NCBI GenBank assembly: GCA_023228285.1
Contig: JALOBM010000003.1
Location: forward strand, 1 to 64,000
Source of the DNA: Candidatus Cloacimonadota bacterium
Lineage (GTDB): Bacteria > Cloacimonadota > Cloacimonadia > Cloacimonadales > Cloacimonadaceae
Direction: 5' to 3'
DNA: 64,000 nt
Under the pieces are notes generated by a model. It saw nothing but the letters and a program-made list of their open reading frames with translations, was not told the DNA's origin and did no database searches. This document shows, piece by piece, positions 24,305 to 35,300 of the stretch. The position numbers and the translations under genes were made by a program. Every line of letters begins with the position of its first letter. The stretch's first letter is position 1.

Positions 24305-25257
24305 TGCCAAAAGTATTATCCGGAAAAGCAATAGCATTGGCAATCAACAAGGTTTCCAAAAGCTTGGTGGCAGAGTATGATTTGAAGCCCAAGATGCTTT
24401 TGATTCAAGTGGGAGATGATCCCGCCAGCTCTTACTATGTACAAAGTATAGTGAATACAGCTGCAAAACTTGGTTGCGAGGCAGAATTGCTTGCTTTAGT
24501 AATAGATTGTGGGCAGGAAAAGCTACTGAAAATTATTGCTGAGGCAAACGATAATCCTGATATTCACGGGATCATGATCCAGAAACCCTTGCCCAAAGAC
24601 ATTGATGACAGCATAATAAACATCAGTGTGAGCCCAGATAAGGATTTGGACGCTCTGCATCCGGTGAATTTGGGTAAGATACTGATGGAGAATGAGGTGT
24701 TTTTGCCCTGTACACCTGCTGCGGTTTATTATACCATGAGATATTATGGGATAGACCCCAAGGGGAAACACACTGTGATTCTGGGGCGTTCAAACGTGGT
24801 TGGTAAGCCATTGGCAAACATCTTGCTGTGGAAGAGACCTTTTGCAAACGCCACCGTAACAATATGCCACAGCCAAACCCGGAATCTGGAGCAAATATGC
24901 AGATCGGCAGACATTCTGATTTCCGCCATTGGCAAAGCGCATTTTGTGAAAGCTGATATGATTCGTGAAGGCTCAGTATTGATCGATGTGGGGATCAATG
25001 AGATTATTAGTCCTGATGGCAGCAGCTCTTTTGTGGGAGACGTGGATTATGATGCCTGTGCCAAAAAGGCTGGTTCTATTACTCCCGTACCCGGAGGAAT
25101 TGGCCGTATAACCACTTCTGTTTTGTACTTAAACTTGGTAAAAGCAAACCTGATGGCAAGAAGAATAAATAAATATGTTGACGAAATCATAGACGTCAAT
25201 TTTAGTGAAGACCATAATAAAAAACACAACCTGATGTTTGGGAGGACCGATGAGTAA
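24304..25257 (+). CDS. folD: FolD-like methylenetetrahydrofolate dehydrogenase, cyclohydrolase lysine missing
   Basis: A 317-residue cytoplasmic enzyme of one-carbon metabolism; FolD normally converts 5,10-methylene-THF to methenyl- and then formyl-THF. Family landmarks: VGDDPASSYYV (Tyr45), IQKPLPKDID, DKDLDALHPVNLG, ILGRSNVVGKPLA in the Rossmann part, and ITPVPGGIGRITTSVL. In the usual Tyr-x3-Lys motif the lysine is Ile49 (YVQSI), and the second lysine is Asn51. In bifunctional enzymes that lysine is needed for cyclohydrolase activity, so this protein may be dehydrogenase-only. GGVGPMT is also changed to GGIGRIT. The start is GTG at 24304, overlapping ymdB by one base. The stop lies inside the start of the next gene. 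Confidence 0.85.
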   Translation: MPKVLSGKAIALAINKVSKSLVAEYDLKPKMLLIQVGDDPASSYYVQSIVNTAAKLGCEAELLALVIDCGQEKLLKIIAEANDNPDIHGIMIQKPLPKDIDDSIINISVSPDKDLDALHPVNLGKILMENEVFLPCTPAAVYYTMRYYGIDPKGKHTVILGRSNVVGKPLANILLWKRPFANATVTICHSQTRNLEQICRSADILISAIGKAHFVKADMIREGSVLIDVGINEIISPDGSSSFVGDVDYDACAKKAGSITPVPGGIGRITTSVLYLNLVKANLMARRINKYVDEIIDVNFSEDHNKKHNLMFGRTDE

Positions 25258-27772
25258 TAAGAGATATAATCTCTTGGCAATCATCATTTTACTGGCAGTT
25301 ACAGTGCTTTCTGTAACCGGATGTGGAAAGTCAGGAAGCAGATTTGAGAACCTGCCTCCGGAGATCAGCATTACTTCATATGAAGGCTGGACTGACGACA
25401 ATGTTCCCGCCACTGTGGACACACTATCTTTCAAGTATTCATTTCAACAGAAAATCTATTGGCATGCTACCGATCCTGATGGCGTAATAACCGGCTTTGC
25501 ATTCCGCGTTTTGGACGAAAACATGGAACCCATTCCAACTCCCGGATACGAATACATCAGCAGTGCTGAAGATGGCATGATCCCTGATGTTATCTTGCAG
25601 AGTGAGACACTCCAGGGCAATTCCAAAGAAGGCTGGGCGTATCACTATCTGCCAAGTGCGGACGAGAGCATACCATTGGACAGCCCTGAAGCTGATAGAA
25701 CTATATGGACTACTCAGAAATATGCTGTCATCAACTTCCCCGCTGCAGATTCCTTGGGTAATCCTTTGAATCTGATTTGCCATTTTGAAGTGATAGCAAT
25801 CGACAACCGTGGTGATATCACTGCTCAATCTGCCTGGCGTAGATTCCGCACGGATACCGCCCGTCCCACTTGCCTGATGGATACCACCAAGGGTAATCCC
25901 AACGGCAAGGATGTGGGTAGCGGCATCAAACTGAAGTTTACCATGCATGATTCTGATCCATTTATTGATGAAGTTCCACATAGATTTGAATTTCGTATGA
26001 TGAAGATCAACGAAGCTGGAGTGACGGTACCTGGGACAATGACAGATTGGATTAAAACAGATGATGCAGACCGGATAGACGAGTATCTGCTAACTGGATT
26101 TACCGATCCCCCTCTGGTATATGACTATACAGAAGACGGCGTGGATTTGGGTACAATCACCAAGATTGAAGGCCGGGCGACTGATCTTGCCGGCGCAACA
26201 TCACAGCCTGCTGTGGGAGACTCTACAAATTTTATTACCTTCAAAGTAAAGCCAGGCTTTAGCCCTCGCACTTTGCTGTACCACAAAAAAATTATTGCCT
26301 TAGGTGATAACCATTTTGATGACTACAGCAACGATAGCTATAATGTTGATACTCCGCCTGTAAGTCTTTCCGGTGGTAGGACACGCTATGGAACATCACT
26401 TTTCAAAGAAAATATCATCCCCGAAGGCGATACCTTGGCAACTGAGATTTACTCCGTGGTTCACAGCCCGAACCTGAAGATCTGGTTACGCTGGGGTTGG
26501 TGGGGTGAATATGTGAATGATAAAGACAATACATACCCCACACATGATGAAAACGATCCGACCTCATCAAAGTTCCCCAAAAAGGTTGATGTGGTGCTCA
26601 GCGATAACTCTCCAGATCAAGATAATCCTGTGAATTACTATAGCGAGATCACCCACTATGATCTTCGCTACGACGGTAATCCTTATGTATTCCCGCCTTT
26701 CCCTGGTGAAGAGTATAATTACATGGATGAAAATGGTAAGGTATGGCTGAGACTTCCGGTTTCCTCTCCGCTTAATCAGTCTATCGTCCTCACTACAAAT
26801 ATGGTAGAGCCTGGGTTCCACAAATTTGAAGTTCGTTGCGTTGACATGCAGGGAATCGCTTCTGAGAATCCCGCTGTGATAAACTTTGTGATCAGAGAAC
26901 AGATAGATCCCGCAAATCGCAGTGGTGTTCTGATTGTGGATGACGATGAAGATAACGCAAATTATTCCCCCGATGCCATAGTAGATGAGCTCTACGGAGA
27001 AATGACCAGCGGATTGGGTCTTGCTGCCAGCGATATTGATGTAGTAAAGTACAGCCCCAATGGTGTGGGTTCATTACCGACAGATGGCCGCAAGCGAAAA
27101 TTGGCCTACGGTTTGCTACAGAACTACAAAATGGTGATCTATCATTGTGATCATCCGACGGTCGGCGGCAACCTGAGTAATGAGAATGACGCTCTTGCTC
27201 TTTATATGACGAATGGAGGTAACTTGGTGATATCATATTCCCGCTTTATAAAATCCAAGCTGGAAGATATATCAGTACTTACCTACAAACCGGATACCGG
27301 CTCAGAATCAAGCTTGTTAAAGGCTCTTGGACTACCAAATGTTCCCAAGCTCAAGGAATTTATCAATCCCACCAATGATGTGTTCTTTATGAAAGCAGTT
27401 GGCAATACTCAACTTGGGTATCCAGATCTTGATCTGCGCTATGAATATGAATCGGACGATGAATGGATAAATCCGGTCGTAAACCTGTTACAGGGATTTG
27501 CCGGTATTGCTTATTTCGATGATTCAAACGGAGAACAAAACCACAATGGAGAAAACATCTACTCCATCGGAGCAAAACCTGTCGATTGGCCTGTACGTCC
27601 ACCTACGCAAGAGCAGTTTGATTTTTACAACGGACGCTCAATTGGGATGAGACACATCAATGGCGAGAGCAACAAAATGTCCAGAGCTTACCTGTTTACT
27701 TTCCCGCTTTCCTACATGGAAATTGAGGATAGCAAAGCCTTGATCACGAAGATCTGGTCTGAATTAATGTAA
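25250..27772 (+). CDS. Large exported lipoprotein with Ig-like and GATase-like segments
   Basis: An 840-residue protein with a lipoprotein signal peptide; the lipobox VTGC puts the lipidated residue at Cys25. The first 550 residues are beta-rich, with fibronectin/Ig-like stretches such as KIYWHATDPDGVITGFAFRV and TTNMVEPGFHKFEVRCVDMQ. A later segment starting GVLIVDDDEDNANYSPDAI, followed by KMVIYHCDHPTVGG and ALYMTNGGNLVISYS, looks like the open alpha/beta fold seen in large surface proteins of FCB bacteria (a glutamine-amidotransferase-like domain without its catalytic triad, by eye). ATG 25250 follows GGAGG and overlaps folD by eight bases. Ends with a terminator. Function unknown; probably surface-exposed. 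Confidence 0.8.
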   Translation: MSNKRYNLLAIIILLAVTVLSVTGCGKSGSRFENLPPEISITSYEGWTDDNVPATVDTLSFKYSFQQKIYWHATDPDGVITGFAFRVLDENMEPIPTPGYEYISSAEDGMIPDVILQSETLQGNSKEGWAYHYLPSADESIPLDSPEADRTIWTTQKYAVINFPAADSLGNPLNLICHFEVIAIDNRGDITAQSAWRRFRTDTARPTCLMDTTKGNPNGKDVGSGIKLKFTMHDSDPFIDEVPHRFEFRMMKINEAGVTVPGTMTDWIKTDDADRIDEYLLTGFTDPPLVYDYTEDGVDLGTITKIEGRATDLAGATSQPAVGDSTNFITFKVKPGFSPRTLLYHKKIIALGDNHFDDYSNDSYNVDTPPVSLSGGRTRYGTSLFKENIIPEGDTLATEIYSVVHSPNLKIWLRWGWWGEYVNDKDNTYPTHDENDPTSSKFPKKVDVVLSDNSPDQDNPVNYYSEITHYDLRYDGNPYVFPPFPGEEYNYMDENGKVWLRLPVSSPLNQSIVLTTNMVEPGFHKFEVRCVDMQGIASENPAVINFVIREQIDPANRSGVLIVDDDEDNANYSPDAIVDELYGEMTSGLGLAASDIDVVKYSPNGVGSLPTDGRKRKLAYGLLQNYKMVIYHCDHPTVGGNLSNENDALALYMTNGGNLVISYSRFIKSKLEDISVLTYKPDTGSESSLLKALGLPNVPKLKEFINPTNDVFFMKAVGNTQLGYPDLDLRYEYESDDEWINPVVNLLQGFAGIAYFDDSNGEQNHNGENIYSIGAKPVDWPVRPPTQEQFDFYNGRSIGMRHINGESNKMSRAYLFTFPLSYMEIEDSKALITKIWSELM

Positions 27773-27796
27773 TATCCCAAACAATTATATAGAAAG

Positions 27797-27832
27797 GAGA
27801 GACCGGCTCGCTTGGGCTGGTCTCTTTTCTTT
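27797..27832 (+). terminator. Rho-independent terminator after the infC-to-lipoprotein run
   Basis: AGAGACC (27798-27804) pairs with GGTCTCT (27819-27825), followed by TTTCTTT. It lies 25 bases after the 840-residue lipoprotein gene. Confidence 0.85.
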
Positions 27833-27888
27833 GGATGATTCCATTGCTAAAAGTTAATACTGCCCTATGGTTCAATATGTGCCGAAGC

Positions 27889-27951
27889 TGATATAAAGCC
27901 GTTATAAAGCAGTGGCCACCCGATGATAACCCCATGATATCTGCTTTAGTA
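27889..27951 (+). repeat. Dispersed hairpin repeat, copy 4
   Basis: GTGCCGAAGCTGATATAAAG, a damaged left arm GTTATaaaG, cAGTG-GC-CACcC, an intact right arm GATGATAAC, then CATGATATCTGCTTTAG. The tail resembles copy 3. The rest of the gap, from about 27952 to 28371, holds no gene I recognise; it is the leader of proS. Confidence 0.75.
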
Positions 27952-28371
27952 CCCGTTTACATGCCAGTAGAGTAAAGAGATAGAAAATCTTCCACATTCG
28001 ATAAAGCACTTAACTGGTTGATAGAATGATAGTTGTATACTACTGGTCACGTTTCATAGCTTCTTTAATCCCGAATAATGCTCTGGAGTTCAAACACCTG
28101 TGCTATCTATCTCTGATAAAATAAGTTAAAGGGTAGCTTGGACTGTATGCAATGTATAGTATCCTCCCCAGTTATTTAAGTCCATTTAACCATATAACAT
28201 AGAGGTATACAATAAGATACATAAGGTCAAATGAACTCCATTGCATTACTTGAGTTTATAAACCCTGTCATACGAAAGCAGATAATTAGGCCGGGCCAGC
28301 GGATACTAAAGTTCATTGACAGAATGACTGCATTTATCAATGTGACATCAGGCAAAAATCATGGAGTATTG

Positions 28372-29895
28372 ATGAGCAAACAAAAGAAGACAGCTATAGA
28401 ACCTACGCGAGAGCAAAATTATGCAGAATGGTACCAACAAGTTATTAAAAATGCTGATTTAGCAGAAAACAGCGATGTCCGCGGATGCATGGTTATAAAA
28501 CCCTGGGGCTATGCAATATGGGAGAACATCCAGAGATCTCTAGATGTAATGTTTCGTGCTACAGGGCATCGTAATGCCTACTTCCCATTGTTTATCCCCA
28601 AATCCTACTTTGAAAAAGAAGCAGAGCATGTAGATGGTTTTGCCAAAGAATGTGCAGTGGTGACCCATTCGCGATTGGAGGATGACGGAGAGGGTGGTTT
28701 GAAGGTCGCAGGTGAATTGACCGAGCCGTTGATCGTGCGCCCAACCAGTGAAACAATCATCGGAGCATCATTTGCCAAGTGGGTAAATTCCTACCGTGAT
28801 CTTCCCCTGTTGATCAATCAATGGGCGAATATTGTGCGCTGGGAAATGCGTACCAGGCTTTTCTTGCGTACCACGGAGTTTCTCTGGCAAGAAGGGCACA
28901 CAGTGCATGAAACAGCGGAAGACGCAATGGACGAAACTCTGAAGATGTTGGAAGTATATGCCAGATTTGCCGCTGAGTACCTGGCTCTACCGGTGATAAC
29001 CGGAGAGAAAACAGAAGGGGAGAAATTTCCCGGAGCCGTTAATACCTATTGTATTGAAGCCATGATGCAGGATAGAAAAGCACTTCAAGCAGGAACATCC
29101 CACTTTTTGGGACAAAACTTTGCCAAGTCCTCCGGCATCAAATTTCAAGGTCGCAACGGAGAGTTTGAGTATGCCTGGACTACATCTTGGGGTGTATCAA
29201 CACGCTTGATCGGAGCGCTGATAATGGCGCATAGCGATGATAATGGTTTGGCATTGCCACCAAAGATAGCACCTTCACATATAGCAATTATACCGATCTT
29301 TCGAGATGAAGAAGAGAAAGCTGCGGTATTACAGTATTGCGAAAAGATCCAACAATTCTTCAGCAACGAGTACTTTGAGGACATCAGAATTTACTATGAA
29401 TTGGACGACAGGGATCTTACCGGTAGTGAACGGAATTGGTATTGGATCAAGAAAGGGATCCCGCTCAGAATCGAGATTGGTCCCAGAGATATAGCCTCAG
29501 ATTCTGTGATTGTTGCTCGCAGAGACCAAGAACCCCGCGAAAAACAAAGTGTTTCGCTGGCAGACTTAAAAGCTTATGTAATACAGAGTCTGAGCGAGAT
29601 TCAGGAAAACTACTATCAGCGCGCACTGAGCTTTCGGAAAGAAAACACCAAGCAGATCGATGACAACAAAAAGTTCTATAAATTCTTCAGTCCCAAAAAC
29701 GCTGAAATGCCAGAAATTCATGGTGGCTTTGCAGAATCTCACTGGTGCGGTGATGTAGCATGTGAAGAGAAAATAAAGGAAGATCTGAAAGTTACGATAC
29801 GCTGTATCCCATTTGACGCTATTGAAGAAGAGGGGCGATGCATCTGTTGTGGCAAGACTTCCAAACGACGCGTAGTATTTGCCAAATCCTATTGA
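28372..29895 (+). CDS. proS: Proline-tRNA ligase (archaeal/eukaryote-like short type)
   Basis: A 507-residue class II synthetase that charges tRNA-Pro. Motifs: VIKPWGYAIWENIQRSLD and RATGHRNAYFPLFIPKSYF (motif 1 region), PLIVRPTSETIIGASFAKWV (motif 2), RTTEFLWQEGHTVHET, TTSWGVSTRLIGALIMAHSD (motif 3), an anticodon-binding domain and the extra C-terminal domain with the cysteine pair ICCGKTSKR characteristic of this type. It lacks the INS editing domain of E. coli ProRS. The frame is open further upstream, but ATG 28372 with GGAG five bases before it begins at the conserved N-terminus (MSKQKKTAIEPTREQNYAEW). cinA follows after one base. Confidence 0.97.
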   Translation: MSKQKKTAIEPTREQNYAEWYQQVIKNADLAENSDVRGCMVIKPWGYAIWENIQRSLDVMFRATGHRNAYFPLFIPKSYFEKEAEHVDGFAKECAVVTHSRLEDDGEGGLKVAGELTEPLIVRPTSETIIGASFAKWVNSYRDLPLLINQWANIVRWEMRTRLFLRTTEFLWQEGHTVHETAEDAMDETLKMLEVYARFAAEYLALPVITGEKTEGEKFPGAVNTYCIEAMMQDRKALQAGTSHFLGQNFAKSSGIKFQGRNGEFEYAWTTSWGVSTRLIGALIMAHSDDNGLALPPKIAPSHIAIIPIFRDEEEKAAVLQYCEKIQQFFSNEYFEDIRIYYELDDRDLTGSERNWYWIKKGIPLRIEIGPRDIASDSVIVARRDQEPREKQSVSLADLKAYVIQSLSEIQENYYQRALSFRKENTKQIDDNKKFYKFFSPKNAEMPEIHGGFAESHWCGDVACEEKIKEDLKVTIRCIPFDAIEEEGRCICCGKTSKRRVVFAKSY

Positions 29896-29896
29896 T

Positions 29897-31123
29897 ATGA
29901 AACTGAAAAGTGCGGTAATCAGCATCGGAAACGAGCTACTGATCGGGCGAACCCTGAACAGTAATCTCGCCTATCTGGGAGCGGGAATGGCGGAACTGGG
30001 CATACCGGTGGCGTACAGCTTGACCATCCAGGATGACTATGAGGCCATTCAAAAGGCAGTTCATGAGTGCTGGCAAAACTACGATGTTGTGATTAGCACC
30101 GGAGGTTTGGGTCCTACTCAGGACGATATCACCAAAGCAGCTATTGCTGAATACTTTGGTAAGGATATGCACTTCTGCGAGAATATCTGGCAACACATTC
30201 AGGATAGGTTTGCCCACCGCAATGTCACAATGCCCCTATCCAATCGCAGCCAGGCCATGGTGCCGGAAGGTTTTGAAGCTTTGAAGAACGACAGGGGTAC
30301 TGCTCCAGGTTTGCATTATAACACCGATGGGAAGCATATATTTGTGCTACAGGGTGTACCTCTGGAGATGCGGTATATGTTCGAAAACTACATAAAGCCA
30401 ATACTCAAACAAGCATATCACGAAGCTAAAGGGTTGGTGGTGCGAAATCTGCATACATATGGTATTGCTGAGTCTGCTTTGGCAGAATTGTTGGACCCCA
30501 AAGAGCTTCCGGAGGGAGTAAGCTTGGCTTGGCTTCCGCAAACAGGCAGAGTGGACTTGAGATTATACGGCGAGGATGCTGCGGCTATTGAGATTGCGGA
30601 GCAGTATCTGCACAGGCAGACCGGTGACTATGTATGGGGCTATGAAGATACAGTTCCAGCAGAATATCTGCTGCAATTGTTGAAGAAAAAAGAGTATAGC
30701 CTGGCGGTTGCAGAATCATGTACTGGGGGACTGGTTCAGCGTTTTATTACGGATATTCCGGGTTCTTCAGATGTGTTCCTGGGCGGAGTGGTAAGCTATG
30801 CGAATCGGATAAAAGCCGAGCTCTTGAAGGTAGATGAGTCCATATTACGGAGTTTTGGTGCCGTAAGTGAAGAATGCGCGCGGGCTATGGCGCAGGGGAT
30901 ACAAAGATTGCTCCGGGCAGATGTTGTGGTAGCTGTTACCGGCATCGCTGGTCCTGATGGGGGTTCAACAGATAAACCTGTGGGTACAGTATACTACTGT
31001 TGGCGAATCCAGGATAAAGAATATGCTTTACACAAGGTGTTCAATGGCGATCGAGAAAGCATACGCTACAAAGCCGCTGAAGCAGCAATCTTGGAATTAG
31101 CAAATACACTAAGGAATGAGTAA
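29897..31123 (+). CDS. cinA: CinA-like protein / nicotinamide-nucleotide amidase
   Basis: A 408-residue two-domain protein. The N-terminal MoCF-like domain (SIGNELLIGRTLNSNLAYLG, STGGLGPTQDDITKAAIAEY) acts as an ADP-ribose pyrophosphatase in some homologues. The C-terminal PncC domain (AVAESCTGGLVQRFITDIPG, VAVTGIAGPDGG) deamidates nicotinamide mononucleotide in the pyridine-nucleotide cycle. ATG at 29897 lies one base after the proS stop. It overlaps purD by eight bases, so the genes are co-transcribed. Confidence 0.95.
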   Translation: MKLKSAVISIGNELLIGRTLNSNLAYLGAGMAELGIPVAYSLTIQDDYEAIQKAVHECWQNYDVVISTGGLGPTQDDITKAAIAEYFGKDMHFCENIWQHIQDRFAHRNVTMPLSNRSQAMVPEGFEALKNDRGTAPGLHYNTDGKHIFVLQGVPLEMRYMFENYIKPILKQAYHEAKGLVVRNLHTYGIAESALAELLDPKELPEGVSLAWLPQTGRVDLRLYGEDAAAIEIAEQYLHRQTGDYVWGYEDTVPAEYLLQLLKKKEYSLAVAESCTGGLVQRFITDIPGSSDVFLGGVVSYANRIKAELLKVDESILRSFGAVSEECARAMAQGIQRLLRADVVVAVTGIAGPDGGSTDKPVGTVYYCWRIQDKEYALHKVFNGDRESIRYKAAEAAILELANTLRNE

Positions 31124-32366
31124 CGTGAAAGTATTGATACTGGGAAGCGGAGCCAGAGAGCATGCGATAGCGGATGCCTTTGACCGTAGTCCTAAAACAA
31201 GCAAAATTTACGTAAGTCCAGGGAACGATGGAATAGCAGAAAGCTTTGAGTGCATAAAGCTGGAGGGATTTGAAGAGATCAGGAACTTCTGTGAGAATAC
31301 AGGGATAGATCTAGTCTTCATCGGGCCCGAACAGCCAATTGCAGAAGGTCTGTCGGATTACCTGAAACAGCACTCGATCATGGTGTTTGCTCCTTCAAAA
31401 GCCGCCGCTGCAATAGAATATTCCAAAGAATTTGCAAAAAGGATCATGGGCAAGTATCACGTACCAACAGCCAGGTATCGGATCATCCGAGACATTAATG
31501 AAGCAGAGAGCATTCTGAAGTGCTTCAAGATGCCTGTAGTCCTGAAAGCTGATGGATTGGCAGCCGGTAAGGGAGTGGTGATATCTTCCGATCTTAGCGA
31601 AGCGATTAAGTCGTGTAAAGTACTCCTGGAGCAGAATTGCGGAGCAAATGGAGTGCTGGCGGAAGAATATCTGGACGGCTGGGAAGTATCCCTTTTTGCT
31701 ATCTGTGACGGCGAAAACTTCCGTACTACTCTTTTTGCTCAGGATCATAAACAGTTGTACGATGGTGATTTTGGGCCAAATACAGGGGGTATGGGAGCAT
31801 ACTGTCCTGTACGCGAAGCTGAAGAATACCGGAAGTACATCGAAAATAAAATATTGGAACCAGTGCTAACTGCGTTAAGGGAAGAGCATTGCACATATAG
31901 CGGGATATTGTATATGGGCTTGATGATTACTACTGAAGGGCCGAAAGTGATAGAATTCAACTGCCGTTTGGGAGATCCAGAAACTCAGGTGCTATTACCT
32001 CTTTTAAAGACTGATATCATGGATATATGTGTGGCCGCATGCGATGGTAAGGTTGATCAACTGAAGCTGGAATGGGACTCACGTTGCGCAGTCGGAGTGG
32101 TATTGGCTGCTCCGGGATATCCAGGCACTTATCGGAAAGACATTCCGATATCAATACCGCAGCTCGAATCCCAATTGTACTTTGCCGGAGTGAAAAAAAC
32201 AGAAAGTGGTTTACGCAGTTCCGGAGGAAGGGTGTTGACAGTATTAGCAATTGCTGACAGTTTGGTCGAAGCACGTGATAAAGTCTATGCAGATATAAAT
32301 AAGATAAGTTTTCCGGAAATGGTCTATCGTAAAGATATCGGCCTTAGGGCAAACAAGCTTTCATGA
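31116..32366 (+). CDS. purD: Phosphoribosylamine-glycine ligase
   Basis: A 416-residue ATP-grasp enzyme for the second step of purine synthesis (phosphoribosylamine + glycine + ATP to GAR). Motifs: VLILGSGAREHAIADAF, FIGPEQPIAEGLSDYL, VLKADGLAAGKGVVI, EEYLDGWEVSLFAICDG, PNTGGMGAYCP and VIEFNCRLGDPETQV. The usual length is about 420. It overlaps cinA, and its stop overlaps the first ATG of the porU-like gene. No other pur gene lies near. Confidence 0.98.
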   Translation: MSNVKVLILGSGAREHAIADAFDRSPKTSKIYVSPGNDGIAESFECIKLEGFEEIRNFCENTGIDLVFIGPEQPIAEGLSDYLKQHSIMVFAPSKAAAAIEYSKEFAKRIMGKYHVPTARYRIIRDINEAESILKCFKMPVVLKADGLAAGKGVVISSDLSEAIKSCKVLLEQNCGANGVLAEEYLDGWEVSLFAICDGENFRTTLFAQDHKQLYDGDFGPNTGGMGAYCPVREAEEYRKYIENKILEPVLTALREEHCTYSGILYMGLMITTEGPKVIEFNCRLGDPETQVLLPLLKTDIMDICVAACDGKVDQLKLEWDSRCAVGVVLAAPGYPGTYRKDIPISIPQLESQLYFAGVKKTESGLRSSGGRVLTVLAIADSLVEARDKVYADINKISFPEMVYRKDIGLRANKLS

Positions 32367-32377
32367 AGGGAGTTATG

Positions 32378-35300
32378 ATGAGAAGACTATATATATGCTT
32401 GCTGATCTTGTTGCCGCTTGTTCTCTTGGCAAATCCCATCAGCGTGGTAAACGAAAACAAGGATACTATTACTCTGAAGTTTGTGATGCCCGAGTACAAT
32501 CTAACAGAAATCAATGTAGATGGTTTGCGATTCAAACGTCTGATGATGGATGATGGTGTAAGCACAGCGGACGAAGGCTATCCCGAACTGAGGATGTTTA
32601 GCGTTCCTATCGCTGTTCCCATCGATGGCGGAGCTTCTGCCCGCTTGCTATCTTCAGTACAAAACACTGTAACTGAAGTATTGATCCATCCTGTTCCAAC
32701 TATGGATTTGCGGGACGAAATGCCGGTGTACAGTTCCAAGAGAGATTTTCGTGCTTATTCAAAAGCAGGTATGTATCCCACACAGGTGTTGGAAGTATCC
32801 AAACCGGCTTTTGTGGGAGATCGGAGATTTGTGACTCTTCGAATATACCCCTTTCAGTATAATGCTGCCGGCAAAGAGCTGAGAGTATATCAAGAGATGG
32901 AGATCAGTGTAAATATCTCCGGAACTAAGAGCCCCGCACAGAACTGGCAGCTTGGCTACAGCCCGATTGATGTAGCAGGCGATGCTTTTTTTGTGAATAA
33001 TGCCAGTTCCAAAGCATGGCGTCAGCTACCAAAACAGGATTATCAATACGAAAGCCCCAAGGGATCTGAGAATCACGTGTCTGATATCCAGATAATCGTA
33101 GATAGCGAAGGCATATTCAAAGTTCAATACAGTAAGTTGAGAGATTTTATTGCGGAGATGACAGATTCACTGCAGGTGGAGATGAGTTGGAACATCGACC
33201 AGGTGGATCCACGTAATCTGGAATTGAGAGATGAGTATGGGCAAGTACCGATACACTTCCATGGAGAAGAGGACGGTAGCTTCGATAATGGCGATTTCTT
33301 CGAGTTCTTTGGCGATCGGCATTACGGAGACGAACGCTATAGTGACGATTATACGGCCGAAAATGTTTATACTTTAGGTGTGACAGAAGGATATGGAGCC
33401 CGCATGGCCGTAGAAAACGGAGGTTTGATCAGCAGTAATCCGATGGAGTATATGCTGGCGGATGCATATCTGGAATCTGTCCATTTTGAAAAACAATTGG
33501 TAAGCGATAAACTGGGAAGGGGATGGCAGAATAGTGATCAGGAGTTTTATCGTGAAGATGTGTGGTTTTGGGAAAAAATCAAGGCACCCAATCTGGAAAT
33601 AGTTCCCATCGAATTGGAGTATCCCATTGATAGTGCAGTCCGCAAGGGGAACACAGAAATAGCTTTACATGGCCTTACATATAATGATACTCTCTCGGTA
33701 GGGCAGGTCGATCACGATGCATCCATCAGGATAAATCAGGCTATGGTGAACACTCATTCCTGGATTGGGCAAACTGAGAAGATCTTTCTAAACAAGGAAC
33801 CGATTGCCAATTCGTTCTTTCACCACGGTACCAATAATGTCTATATCAGTCTTTCCGGAAACACAACGATGCTGGAGAAAGAACAGGTAATGTTGGATTA
33901 CATCAAACTGCAGTATTGGAGAGAGTATAGAACCGACAGAGACTTCATTAAGTTTACTAAGCCCATTGATCGCCCCAATGGATTGTTCCAATTTGATATA
34001 GGAGGGTTTTCGTCTCCCAATGTATCTGTTTACAAGATTGGCTCCAGTGTGTTTAACGGCTTACAAATAGAGCCTTTTACAATGGATGGTACTGCTCCTT
34101 GGACCGTTAGTTTACAGGATAGTGTATCCTCAAATGCCGTCCTCTATTATGCCGTGGAAGAGGGTGCCAAAAAGAGCCCAAAACTACTGCGCATGAACCT
34201 GCCCTCAGATCTGAAGAATCCGATGAATTCAGCAAATGTGGTCGTGATTACTCCATATCAGTTTATGGAATCGGAAGGGACTCAGATGCTGACCGATCTC
34301 TGGTCTTCAGAAGGCCATACTGTGAAGACAGTAGATATTCAGGATATATATGATGAGTTCAACAACGGTATTGTGTCTGCCGAGGCAATTAAAGATTTTC
34401 TGACACACGCTTACAATCATTGGAGAACTCCCCGTTTGAGTCATGTAATTCTCTTGGGCGAAGGTATTGATGATACAAGGGACAACAGCCCTAGCCGCAA
34501 GTACAACCTGATTCCTGTAAAGAAGACTTGGACTTTCAAACATGGAGCAACTGCCAGCGATACCTGGTATGCCTGCATTGTGGGTGATGATTTGGTGCCG
34601 GATATCAGTCTTGCGCGCATCAATGTATGGACAGAAGAACAAATCTCAGACTATGCCCTGAAAGCTAAATCCTATCGAGACAATCTGTACACCAACCGTC
34701 AATGGAACAACCATGTTACATTAACTGCTGGAGGCAAGATAGACGATGGAAACGACATCTTCTCTCAGCAATCCGAGAGAATCCGCCGCAGAAGCATCCC
34801 AGAACACTATCGCGTAACTAGGGTATATACCAGTACTCAAACCGTCAGCAGCGAATATTTTGGGGGCACATTTGACTTGAAAGACGCAATAAATAGCGGT
34901 ACTCAATTCGTCCAATTTATGGGGCACGGTGGCGGTCGTGTATGGGCAGATTACAACTTGTTTAACTTCAATGATGTGGCTACTTTGAACAATCAAGTCC
35001 TTCCGGTAGTACTATCTTTGGCATGTTATGCCTCAGCATTTGATACAAACGGTGCTGCATCGATATCTGAAGCGCTTATTGCTCAACCAGATAAAGGAGC
35101 AATCGTAACCTTGGGCTTTTCCGGATTGGGATACCTTATGCAGGATGAGGACTGGGGTCATGCCTTTAGTGAAGCTGCGTTCAAGATGGATTTCGATACC
35201 TTGGGAGAGGCATATGTATTTGCTCTGGCAAGGTACTATACGACCACTTCCAGCGCTGCCTCCAGATACGCCCTCACAAATGGGTCAGTCTATTTGGGGG

